Source: JAWLBW01 sp041687475 (lineage in GTDB: Bacteria; J088; JAWLBW01). Taken from it: 18,287 nucleotides of DNA. The notes beneath the pieces were generated by a model, which worked only from the letters and a program-made list of their open reading frames with translations, was not told the origin of the DNA and searched no databases. Within the stretch, counting starts at the first letter, position 1. The number at the start of each line of letters is the position of its first letter. A program made the position numbers and the translations under genes. This document shows positions 7,129 to 15,144 of this stretch, piece by piece. The DNA lies in contig JAWLBW010000060.1 in NCBI GenBank assembly GCA_041687475.1, positions 1 through 18,287 of the forward strand, written 5' to 3'.

Positions 7129-8244
7129 ATGGGCAAGATTCGAGTTGCCGTTGCAGGCGTAGGCAATTGCGCAAGTTCACTCATCCAGGGGCTGGAATAC
7201 TACCGCACCCATCGTAACGAGGCTCCGATCGGCCTCATGCATGCCGACCTCGGCGGGTACGGGGTTGAAGACATCGAGTTTGTTGCCGCCTTCGACATCG
7301 ATAAGCGCAAGGTCGGCCGGCCGCTTGCCGAGGCGATCTTCGCGGCCCCCAACTGCACGCAGACGATTCAGCGACCGATTCGCGACAACGGCGTCATCGT
7401 CAAGATGGGCGAAGTGCTCGACGGTGTAGCCGCGCACATGGCCGACTACCCCGAAGAGCGGCGCTTCGTGGTTTCCGATGAGAAGCCGGTCGACGTCGTG
7501 CAGGAGCTCAAGGACAGTGGCGCCGACGTGCTCGTCAGCTACCTGCCGGTGGGCAGCGAAAAGGCCGCGCGGTTTTATGCCGAGTGTGCGCTGCAGGCCG
7601 GGGTATCGCTGATTAACTGCATGCCGGTGTTCATCGTGAGCGATCCGGCGTTTGCAGAGCGCTTCGAGAAAGCCGGCATTCCGGTTATCGGCGACGATAT
7701 CAAAAGCCAGGTCGGCGCCACGATTACCCACCGCATGCTGGCCCGTCTCTTCGAAGACCGGGGCGTTTCCATCGACCGTACCTATCAGCTGAATACGGGG
7801 GGAAACACCGATTTTCTCAATATGCTCGAGCGCACCCGCCTGAAGACCAAGAAAATCTCGAAGACCGAGGCGGTGCAGAGTGCCCTGCAGGTGCCCATCG
7901 AGCCCGAGAACGTGCACATCGGCCCTTCGGATTATGTACCCTGGCAGAAGGACAACAAGGTTGCCTTCATTCGCATGGAAGGTCGTGGCTGGGGCAATGT
8001 GCCCATTCACATTGAGGCCCGCCTGTCGGTCGAAGACTCGCCCAATTCGGCGGGCGTGGTGGTCGACGCCATTCGCTGCGTGAAGGTGGCCCGCGACCGC
8101 GGCCTTGCCGGTCCGGTCGAAGCGCCCTCGGCGTATTTCATGAAACACCCGCCCCGTCAGATGGCCGAGCACACCGCTCGCGAGGAAATCGAGCGGCTGG
8201 TGACAACACCCATGATCACCTCGCGCACCGGCACGGCAGGATGA
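7129..8244 (+). CDS. ino1: Inositol-3-phosphate synthase (myo-inositol-1-phosphate synthase)
   Basis: This NAD-dependent enzyme converts glucose-6-phosphate to inositol-1(3)-phosphate, the first step of inositol synthesis. At 371 residues it matches the compact actinobacterial/archaeal form rather than the ~500-residue eukaryotic one. The N-terminal Rossmann loop is VAVAGVGNCASSLIQGLEYY (6-25), with HADLGGYGVEDIEFVAAFDI (38-57) typical of this subgroup. The active site includes GDDIKSQVGATITHR (188-202), LNTGGNTDFLNM (221-232), SKTEAVQ (244-250) and DNKVAF (275-280); lysines 192, 245 and 277 are the expected catalytic ones. ATG 7129 sits 7 bases after AAGGGG. A TTG at 7126 is possible but unnecessary. 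Its stop overlaps the next start by four bases (ATGA), indicating coupling to the lipid phosphotransferase and a role in inositol lipid rather than only free inositol. Confidence 0.94.
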   Translation: MGKIRVAVAGVGNCASSLIQGLEYYRTHRNEAPIGLMHADLGGYGVEDIEFVAAFDIDKRKVGRPLAEAIFAAPNCTQTIQRPIRDNGVIVKMGEVLDGVAAHMADYPEERRFVVSDEKPVDVVQELKDSGADVLVSYLPVGSEKAARFYAECALQAGVSLINCMPVFIVSDPAFAERFEKAGIPVIGDDIKSQVGATITHRMLARLFEDRGVSIDRTYQLNTGGNTDFLNMLERTRLKTKKISKTEAVQSALQVPIEPENVHIGPSDYVPWQKDNKVAFIRMEGRGWGNVPIHIEARLSVEDSPNSAGVVVDAIRCVKVARDRGLAGPVEAPSAYFMKHPPRQMAEHTAREEIERLVTTPMITSRTGTAG

Positions 8245-9017
8245 GTTCCTCGCTTGCCGCGACGCTCACGGCCGTACCGGCGGCCCTGGTGTTGCTGAGT
8301 CTCGGGGTGTTTGTCGTGCAGGCGGCCCGCCGTCCCCGTGATCCCGATGCGGTGGCCCGTGGTGGGAAGCGGCTTCTCGGCCTGTTTTTCCGTGATTTCT
8401 GGTACTGGCTGCACGGGCCGGCCGAACGCTGGGCCCTGCGGTCGGGCCTCAATCCAGACGCCCTTACACTTGCCGGGCTCGGGGTGACGGTGGCGGCCGC
8501 CCTGGCTTTCGCGTTCGGGTGGTTTGCCGTGGGGGGCTGGCTCATCGTGCTCGGCGGCAGCTTCGACATACTCGACGGCCGGATTGCCCGGCAGACGGGC
8601 ACCGCCCGACCGGCCGGCGCCTTTCTCGACAGCTCGCTCGACCGTTACGGCGACTTCGTGCTCTTTGCCGGGCTCGCCGTGGCTTTCCGGCAGAATTGGG
8701 GGCTCATGTTGGCGCTTCTGGCCCTGGGCGGAAGCTTTCTCGTTTCCTATGCCCGCGCCCGGGCCGAGGCGCTCGGGGCCGAATGCCGCGACGGCTGGTT
8801 CCAACGGGCCGAGCGCATGCTCTTTCTCGCCGCCGGCGGCATTCTCGCGCCGGTTATCGCCTGGGCCGCCGGTATTTCCCAGACGACGCCCATGCTTGCC
8901 GTGCTGGGCCTTCTCGCCCTCATGACCAATCTCACCGCCTTCGGTCGCGTGCGCTCGGTCTATCGCCGGCTCGACGAGATGGCGTCGCAGTCGACCCCTG
9001 TTTCCGAGCGTACCTGA
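8241..9017 (+). CDS. CDP-alcohol phosphatidyltransferase, probable phosphatidylinositol-phosphate synthase
   Basis: This is an integral membrane enzyme of 258 residues that transfers a phosphatidyl group from CDP-diacylglycerol to an alcohol. The family signature D-x2-DG-x2-AR-x8-G-x3-D-x3-D is complete: D109, D112-G113, A116-R117, G126, D130, D134. Hydrophobic segments lie near 10-27, 76-105, 137-148, 152-169, 192-210 and 217-233. Residues ahead of the motif (SGLNPDALTLAGLGV) form the usual N-terminal approach to the first core helix. The start ATG 8241 overlaps the ino1 stop by four bases. That coupling makes inositol phosphate the most likely acceptor, giving phosphatidylinositol phosphate as in mycobacterial PgsA1-type enzymes. 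Glycerol-3-phosphate (PgsA-like) is the main alternative because a PgpA homologue follows. The family is certain; the substrate is inferred from context. Confidence 0.9.
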   Translation: MSSSLAATLTAVPAALVLLSLGVFVVQAARRPRDPDAVARGGKRLLGLFFRDFWYWLHGPAERWALRSGLNPDALTLAGLGVTVAAALAFAFGWFAVGGWLIVLGGSFDILDGRIARQTGTARPAGAFLDSSLDRYGDFVLFAGLAVAFRQNWGLMLALLALGGSFLVSYARARAEALGAECRDGWFQRAERMLFLAAGGILAPVIAWAAGISQTTPMLAVLGLLALMTNLTAFGRVRSVYRRLDEMASQSTPVSERT

Positions 9018-9040
9018 GAAAGCGATCGCCCCGCCACCGC

Positions 9041-9069
9041 TTGGCCACCGACTTTTCAGCCGCTACACT
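9041..9069 (+). promoter_or_regulatory. Candidate internal promoter ahead of pgpA
   Basis: TTGGCC (9041-9046) and TACACT (9064-9069) are 17 bases apart, each with four of six consensus matches. Initiation would fall about 9076, only one or two bases before ATG 9078, so a transcript from here would be nearly leaderless. This is consistent with the absence of a clear ribosome site upstream of pgpA. Confidence 0.35.
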
Positions 9070-9077
9070 GAGTAAGC

Positions 9078-9542
9078 ATGCAGAAACTGGCGCTCTTTCT
9101 CGCTTCCGGTTTTTACACCGGCCTTACCCCGGTTGCCCCGGGCACGGCGGGCACGGTACCTGGAGTTCTCATCTTCTGGCTTACCTCGGCCTGGGCGCTT
9201 GAGTGGCGTCTCGCATTCCTCGGCGGCGTCATTCTCGTCGGTTGGTGGGCCTGTGAAATCGCCGGCCGACACTGGGGTCACGATGACGGCCGCATCGTCA
9301 TCGACGAGATCGCAGGCGTCTATATTACCCTGCTTTTTGCGCCGGCGACGTTGTACTGGGTGATAGTCGGCTTTTTCGTTTTCCGGGCGTCAGACATTGC
9401 CAAGCCGCCGCCCGCGCGCTGGCTCGATCTGCAGAAGGGTGGCTTCTTCACGTTGGCCGACGATCTTGTCGCCGGGCTTTACGGTGGTTTCGCCATGTGG
9501 CTGCTGGTGCAGCTTGCCGACTGGTACGGGCTGAACGTCTGA
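9078..9542 (+). CDS. pgpA: PgpA-family lipid phosphatase (phosphatidylglycerophosphatase A, possibly a PI-phosphate phosphatase)
   Basis: PgpA enzymes are small membrane phosphatases that dephosphorylate phosphatidylglycerophosphate. The 154-residue product has the family pattern: LTPVAPGTAGTVPG (16-29), HDDGRIVIDEIAG (68-80, matching HDxxxIVxDEF/VxG), FRASDIAKPPPARWLD (102-117) and GGFFTLADDLVAG (121-133). In the last motif the usual GGxGxMxDD is altered to GGFFTLADD, though both Asp remain. Hydrophobic segments are near 28-58, 80-104 and 132-148. It lies 60 bases after the CDP-alcohol transferase on the same strand. In that setting it may remove the phosphate from phosphatidylinositol phosphate. 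Gut Bacteroidetes are, to my recollection, described with a comparable cluster containing a PgpA-type phosphatase. Family call firm, substrate open. Confidence 0.9.
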   Translation: MQKLALFLASGFYTGLTPVAPGTAGTVPGVLIFWLTSAWALEWRLAFLGGVILVGWWACEIAGRHWGHDDGRIVIDEIAGVYITLLFAPATLYWVIVGFFVFRASDIAKPPPARWLDLQKGGFFTLADDLVAGLYGGFAMWLLVQLADWYGLNV

Positions 9543-9723
9543 CGGCCGCAGCCACGATTCCGCCCACGCAAAAATCTTCCCGACTTTTTCGGCAAAAGCG
9601 CCGACTGCGCGGGCTCTGCAATCGCCTCGTCGTCAACGCGGGCGTGCGGAAAATGCGGTAGCGCGATCACGGCCGAAGAGGAAAGGCGAGCGCGTTCTTC
9701 GATGGCCAAGTCCTCTACAGGCT

Positions 9724-10710
9724 TCAGGCGCCGCGCCTGCCACGGATGGAAGATGCGCCTTCGCGCAGCGAGGCCAGAAATGTATTCAGATGCGCCTGCG
9801 TGGTGGTTTCGAGGTCGCTGTATCCGCCGCCCATGGTTACCACCAGGGGAACACCGTAGTTTTCACAGACCTCGAACACGAATTCATCGCGCTGCCTGAG
9901 CCCCTCGGGACTCAGACCGAGAAGGCCCAGCTCATCGCTGGCCAATGCATCTACGCCGCTCTGGTAAAGCACGAGCTCGGGTTTGAAGTGGCCGATGACG
10001 TCAAGCAGGGCGGGTTGCAGCTCGTTCATGTAGGTGGCGTCGTCGGTACCCGTGGCCAATTCAATGTCGACGCTGCTGCGGGCACGGTTGAGCGGGTAAC
10101 CTTCGCGGGCGTGCAGCGACAGCGTGAAGGCGTTACGTTCGCCCTCGAGAATCGAGGCCGTACCGTCGCCCTGATGCGCGTCGAGATCGACGATGAGTGT
10201 ACGCCTTCCGGACAGGCGCGCTGCCGCGGCAAGGTCGTTGAACACGGAGAAGCCGGCGCCGCGGCAAGACCGGGCGTGATGAAAGCCGCCGTGAAGATTC
10301 ATGACCACGCCGCCGTTGCGCAGTGCAAGCTCCATGGCCGTCAGGGTGCCGCCGAACCCGGCGAAATGCATGTTGAAAACTTCGCGCCCGAAGGGGGCGC
10401 AGTCGGCGTCGAGCGGGGTCTTGCCGGCGTAAATCGCTTCGGTGGCTTCGAGCATGGGCAGGCGCGACAACCCGTAAACGCGAAAGACATACTCGTGGTC
10501 GTGAACGGCCTCGAGCTCCTTCTGGGCCGGGCGGCGGGCCTTGACCAGGCGAAAGCGGCTATCGGCCGCAAGCCGTTCGCGAAGCAGTCCGAACTTTTCG
10601 ATGGGCGCAGGGTGCGCCTCGGCCATCGCCCTGAAGTCGGGCGGCAGATTCGCTGGCAGGTCGTAATGGCTGTGCCATACGACGATTCTACGGTTGCGGC
10701 GGAAAAGCAC
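9724..10710 (-). CDS. Histone deacetylase-family zinc amidohydrolase (class IV/HDAC11-like)
   Basis: The 328-residue product has the arginase/deacetylase fold and would hydrolyse acyl-amide bonds, for example in acetyl-polyamines, acetyl-lysine or acyl-lysine; the substrate is unknown. Motifs include HDHEYVFRVYGLSRLP (70-85), FAGFGGTLTAMELAL (116-130), NLHGGFHHARSCRGAGFSVF (138-157) with catalytic His 144/145, VDLDAHQGDGT (174-184) with zinc ligands D177 and H179, YQSGVDALASDELG (249-262) with third ligand D254, and MGGGY (293-297). The GGFHHA form, rather than RPPGHHA, points to the HDAC11-like class. All catalytic residues are present. The start is GTG 10710: an in-frame TGA lies two codons upstream, and no Shine-Dalgarno is visible, so expression may be low or nearly leaderless. 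It converges on pgpA with a gap of about 180 bases, in which I see no clear terminator. Confidence 0.9.
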   Translation of the reverse strand: MLFRRNRRIVVWHSHYDLPANLPPDFRAMAEAHPAPIEKFGLLRERLAADSRFRLVKARRPAQKELEAVHDHEYVFRVYGLSRLPMLEATEAIYAGKTPLDADCAPFGREVFNMHFAGFGGTLTAMELALRNGGVVMNLHGGFHHARSCRGAGFSVFNDLAAAARLSGRRTLIVDLDAHQGDGTASILEGERNAFTLSLHAREGYPLNRARSSVDIELATGTDDATYMNELQPALLDVIGHFKPELVLYQSGVDALASDELGLLGLSPEGLRQRDEFVFEVCENYGVPLVVTMGGGYSDLETTTQAHLNTFLASLREGASSIRGRRGA

Positions 10711-10732
10711 GGTTGTTCAGGTAGAGAAGGAA

Positions 10733-10738
10733 ATCGTA
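10733..10738 (-). promoter_or_regulatory. Candidate extended -10 element for the deacetylase gene
   Basis: On the minus strand TGGTACGAT forms an extended -10 (TG-N-TACGAT, with the hexamer at 10733-10738) about 20 bases before GTG 10710. No good -35 is found, and the resulting leader would be short. Tentative. Confidence 0.25.
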
Positions 10739-10884
10739 CCACAATCGAAAAGCTCTCGACATGGCGGCAGGCGGATTCGTCGACCGTCGCACGGCTGCGC
10801 GACGCTACGCTCACGCGACTGCGAGTTCCCGACTCGCGGGCAATCTCTCGCCGCGGGTTAGCGCCCTTGTGGTGAACGGTATTT
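10739..10884. other. Intergenic DNA between divergent deacetylase and atp promoters
   Basis: I see no gene here. A hairpin at 10819-10839 (CTGCGAGT / ACTCGCGG, loop TCCCG) has no T-run on either strand, so it does not look like a terminator. Together with the promoter and leader that follow, it makes up the roughly 330 non-coding bases between the two genes. Confidence 0.4.
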
Positions 10885-10913
10885 TTGACACACCTCGTCA
10901 ACTTTGTTATAAA
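10885..10913 (+). promoter_or_regulatory. Near-consensus sigma70 promoter of the ATP synthase operon
   Basis: TTGACA (10885-10890, perfect) and TATAAA (10908-10913, five of six) have the optimal 17-base spacer. This is the best promoter in the window, in a locally A+T-rich patch. Predicted transcription start is near 10920, giving a leader of about 120 bases. Confidence 0.85.
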
Positions 10914-10919
10914 TAACGT

Positions 10920-11041
10920 TTTAACATTCGTCGGGCCCTCCTTCTCCCTTCCTTCTTGGATTGCAAGCATCCGAGGTCGCAAGCGCGGCTCTGCGAAGGG
11001 AACGCCCGAAGACTGAATCTACGTGTGAACGCGGGCTGGAT
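10920..11041 (+). promoter_or_regulatory. Long atp operon leader with 22-base pyrimidine run
   Basis: The predicted 5' leader of the atp mRNA contains an uninterrupted pyrimidine tract at 10936-10957, including CCTCCTT, identical to the core anti-Shine-Dalgarno end of 16S rRNA. The ribosome site before ATG 11042 is poor. The tract might sequester purine-rich sites or serve as a Rho or protein binding element; function is unproven. Confidence 0.4.
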
Positions 11042-11518
11042 ATGGAAGAAATCGCCGCTCAGTTGACCGAGCCATTCATCAAGATTTCCGAGGAAATCGC
11101 GTTTAACGGCACGCTGGCCATTCAGCTGGTCGTTTTTCTGGCCTTGTACTATATTCTGAAGCCGCTTCTCTGGAAGCCCTTCCTCGCGACCATCGACGAG
11201 CGCAAGGCGCTGACGACCGGTAACCAGGAAAAGGCCGCCGAAGAAGAGGCCGAGGTTCTGCGCATGCAGGAGCAGTACGAAGCCTCTCTGCGCGACGCCC
11301 GCCAGGCTGCTTCGGCCGAGCGACAGAAGACGCGCGCCGAAGCCCAGAAGGCTGAAAAAGAGGTGCTCGACGCTGCGCGCGCCGAGGCGGTGGGCATTAC
11401 CACCAAGGTGCGCGGCGAAGTCGAACAGGCTACCGCCAAGGCTCGCGAAAGCCTCAAGAGCCAGGCCGACGATATTGCCAACGCCATGACCGACAAGATT
11501 CTGGGACGTACGGCATGA
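11042..11518 (+). CDS. atpF: F-type ATP synthase subunit b' (first of two b-like subunits)
   Basis: This is a peripheral stalk subunit of the FoF1 ATP synthase, membrane-anchored and holding F1 stationary. It has 158 residues with one membrane segment at about 23-43, followed by LLWKPFLATIDERK (42-55), the conserved start of the stalk. A long alanine/glutamate/arginine-rich coiled coil runs to about 150. The start at ATG 11042 is the only reasonable one: it begins just ahead of the membrane helix. The ribosome site is weak. Its stop overlaps the next gene by four bases (ATGA). With a second b gene directly behind, the two probably form a b/b' heterodimer, as in cyanobacteria, alphaproteobacteria and many deltaproteobacterial-grade species. 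Confidence 0.9.
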   Translation: MEEIAAQLTEPFIKISEEIAFNGTLAIQLVVFLALYYILKPLLWKPFLATIDERKALTTGNQEKAAEEEAEVLRMQEQYEASLRDARQAASAERQKTRAEAQKAEKEVLDAARAEAVGITTKVRGEVEQATAKARESLKSQADDIANAMTDKILGRTA

Positions 11519-12090
11519 AGAACCATCGCTTCACCATTGCATGCACTCTGGCCGGCGTTCTCGTTCCGGCTCTGGCCCTCGCGGCAACCCCTGCCGACGG
11601 CGAGCATCACTCGATGTTCAACATGGGGTTCTGGTACCACGTCATCAACTTCGCGATTCTGGCGGGCGCTCTGTACATGCTGCTTCGCAAGCCGATGCGT
11701 GAGTTTCTGACCAATCGTCGAGCCAACACCGAGAAGGCCATTGCCGAGGCCACGGCCGCGAAGAAGAAGGCCGAAGAGGCGCTGGCGGTCTACAAGGATA
11801 AGATGGCCGGTCTTGAAACCGAGCTGGCCGGTCTGAAGTCGGAAATCATGAGCGCAGGCGAGCGCGAGCGCGACGCCCTGATTGCCGCCGCCCGCACGCA
11901 GGCCGAGAAAATCATTGCCGACGCCAGACTCGTGGGCGAGCAGGAAGTTCGCCGGGCCCGTGAAGCGCTGCGCGCCGAAGTCGTTGCCCTGGCCTCGAAG
12001 CTGGCCGAGCAGAAGCTTGCCGCCGCCGCTACGGCCGACAAGGATAAGCAGTTTTCTGAATTCCTCTCGAAACTGGAGGCGCTGTCGTGA
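11515..12090 (+). CDS. atpF: F-type ATP synthase subunit b (with N-terminal signal-like segment)
   Basis: This is the second peripheral-stalk subunit, 191 residues. Residues 1-23 form a signal-peptide-like leader ending in an A-L-A cleavage motif. A short His/Glu-rich spacer follows, then the true membrane anchor at about 39-57 (FWYHVINFAILAGALYMLL). KPMREFLTNRRANTEKAI (59-76) begins the stalk, and alternating Ala/Glu/Lys coiled coil continues to the end. A cleavable leader on subunit b is a feature I associate with deltaproteobacterial enzymes, so it is useful taxonomically. It is translationally coupled on both sides: ATGA overlap with b' and GTGA overlap with delta. Confidence 0.9.
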   Translation: MKNHRFTIACTLAGVLVPALALAATPADGEHHSMFNMGFWYHVINFAILAGALYMLLRKPMREFLTNRRANTEKAIAEATAAKKKAEEALAVYKDKMAGLETELAGLKSEIMSAGERERDALIAAARTQAEKIIADARLVGEQEVRRAREALRAEVVALASKLAEQKLAAAATADKDKQFSEFLSKLEALS

Positions 12091-12632
12091 TCGAAGGAAG
12101 CATCGCAAAGCGCTGGGCCCGAGCCCTGATTGAGCTTGCCCGCGAAGGCAATCAGATTGAAGAGGTGCGCGAGCAGCTGAACGCTTTCTCAGCCCTTCTC
12201 GATGCCGACGGCGAAGTGCTGTCGGTGCTTGAGTCGCCGAGCTTCGGCAATCGCGAGAAGATTGCCATCGTCAAGCAGATTGCCGAAGGACAGAACCTCC
12301 TTCCGGTGGTGCGCAACTTCCTTTCGCTCGCGATGGAGAAGGACCGCGCCCGCTACCTGCGCCCGATCATCAGCGAATACGTTCGCATGGCCGATGAACT
12401 CACCGGTATCGTCAAGGGCGAGCTGGTGGTGGCCGAAGCCATGAACGACGCCGCCGTCGAACAGGTGCGGGCGGCGCTCGAAAAGTCCACGGGAAAAAAG
12501 ATTCAACTCAACGTGAAGGTCGACCCCGCTATTCTCGGCGGCGCCGTTGTACGGCTGGGGTCGTTGGTGGTCGACGGAAGCGTTTGCGCCCAGCTCGAGA
12601 CGATGTCTCGCGAACTGGTCGGCGCTGAGTAA
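12087..12632 (+). CDS. atpH: F-type ATP synthase subunit delta
   Basis: Subunit delta (OSCP type) joins the b/b' stalk to the top of the alpha3beta3 hexamer. It has 181 residues, typical length. The N-terminal helical domain starts IAKRWARALIELARE (6-20). The C-terminal domain includes KIQLNVKVDPAILGGAVVRL, the conserved VDPxLxGGxVxxxG signature, followed by DGSV. The GTG start at 12087 overlaps the stop of subunit b. This second GTGA overlap in the window suggests that reinitiation sets the level of this single-copy subunit. Confidence 0.95.
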   Translation: MIEGSIAKRWARALIELAREGNQIEEVREQLNAFSALLDADGEVLSVLESPSFGNREKIAIVKQIAEGQNLLPVVRNFLSLAMEKDRARYLRPIISEYVRMADELTGIVKGELVVAEAMNDAAVEQVRAALEKSTGKKIQLNVKVDPAILGGAVVRLGSLVVDGSVCAQLETMSRELVGAE

Positions 12633-12661
12633 GTTTTTCGCTTTGCATTAGAGGATCGTCG

Positions 12662-14170
<1,509 letters not shown>

Positions 14171-14178
14171 TTGCTATC

Positions 14179-14202
14179 GACCCGGTCGGTAACGGCCGGG
14201 TC
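14179..14202 (+). other. Intercistronic GNRA-tetraloop hairpin between atpA and atpG
   Basis: GACCCGG (14179-14185) pairs with CCGGGTC (14196-14202). Pairing continues inward through T-G, C-G and G-C to a GTAA tetraloop (14189-14192), giving a 10-pair stem. It is followed by AGTTTT only, so it is not a full intrinsic terminator. Possible roles are partial attenuation, mRNA protection or processing. Confidence 0.65.
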
Positions 14203-14219
14203 AGTTTTGCGAATACGCT

Positions 14220-15104
14220 ATGCCTTCATTGAAAGACATCCGCAAGCGGATCTCGAGCGTCAAGAACACGCAGCAGATTACCAAGGCCATGAAAATGGTC
14301 GCGGCGAGCAAGCTGCGTCGGGCGCAGGAACGCATCACGTCCTTCTCGGCTTATGCCGACAAGGCCAACGAGATGGTACGGGGCCTCGCTTCGCAGATCG
14401 ATCCGCAGGAGCACCCGCTGCTCCGAACGCCAGAGGCCGAAAAGAAGGTGCTGCTCATCAGCATCAGCTCAGACCGCGGTCTGTGCGGCGGCTTCAACGC
14501 CAACGCGTTCAAGCGCACGCGATCGTTTCTCGAAGAGAAAGCCGAAGCCGGCATCGAGGTCGACGTCATTACGGTCGGACGCAAGATCAACGATCTGCTG
14601 AAGCGCCGCAACGTCAATATCATCGAGTACCACACCGGTATTTTCGAAAGTCCCGACTTCACGACCATCGCTCCGGTTTCCGACAAGGCGATGGACGCGT
14701 TTCTCGCGGGCGACTACGACGGTGTGTACGTGATTTACAATCACTTCGTCACCGCCATTACCCAGGAAGTTCGCTGCGAGCAGGTGCTTCCGCTTTCGAC
14801 GGGTGGCGGCGAAATCGTTGAAGAGACGGCCGAGGGCCTTCGCTTCATCGAGTACGTTTACGAACCGGGCCGTCACCAGATTCTCGACAAGCTGCTTCCG
14901 CAGAGTGTGCGCCTGCATATTTACCGGGCGCTGCTCGACTCCATCGCCGGCGAACAGGGCGCGCGCATGAGCGCCATGGACTCGGCGTCGAGCAATGCGA
15001 AGAAGGCCATCGAGCGTCTTACGCTGCAATACAACCGCGCCCGCCAGGCCGCCATTACGAAGGAACTGATGGAAATCGTAAGCGGCGCCGAGGCGCTCAA
15101 GTAG
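14220..15104 (+). CDS. atpG: F-type ATP synthase subunit gamma
   Basis: This is the central rotor shaft of F1, one copy per complex, coupling proton flow to catalysis. It has 294 residues. The N-terminal helix SLKDIRKRISSVKNTQQITK (3-22) with KAMKMVAASKLRRAQ matches the family closely. The middle Rossmann-like domain includes ISSDRGLCGGFNANAFKR. The C-terminal helix ends SNAKKAIERLTLQYNRARQA followed by ITKELMEIVSGAEAL. ATG 14220 has no obvious Shine-Dalgarno, unlike alpha and beta. With the upstream hairpin, this may help keep gamma below alpha and beta. That interpretation is mine. Confidence 0.97.
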   Translation: MPSLKDIRKRISSVKNTQQITKAMKMVAASKLRRAQERITSFSAYADKANEMVRGLASQIDPQEHPLLRTPEAEKKVLLISISSDRGLCGGFNANAFKRTRSFLEEKAEAGIEVDVITVGRKINDLLKRRNVNIIEYHTGIFESPDFTTIAPVSDKAMDAFLAGDYDGVYVIYNHFVTAITQEVRCEQVLPLSTGGGEIVEETAEGLRFIEYVYEPGRHQILDKLLPQSVRLHIYRALLDSIAGEQGARMSAMDSASSNAKKAIERLTLQYNRARQAAITKELMEIVSGAEALK

Positions 15105-15144
15105 CGACAACGTTTTTCTTAGAATTCTGTTTGAGGATAGGAAC

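Noticed and set aside
9479..9709. Possible 76-residue minus-strand gene downstream of the deacetylase
   Set aside because: It has a TTG start, overlaps the end of pgpA and shows no recognisable motif. The last part is clearly antisense to pgpA.
10819..10839. Hairpin CTGCGAGT...ACTCGCGG as a terminator
   Set aside because: No T-run follows on either strand, and neither neighbouring gene ends here.
9790..10875. 361-codon plus-strand open frame opposite the deacetylase
   Set aside because: The minus-strand reading has every catalytic motif of the deacetylase family; the plus-strand reading resembles nothing.
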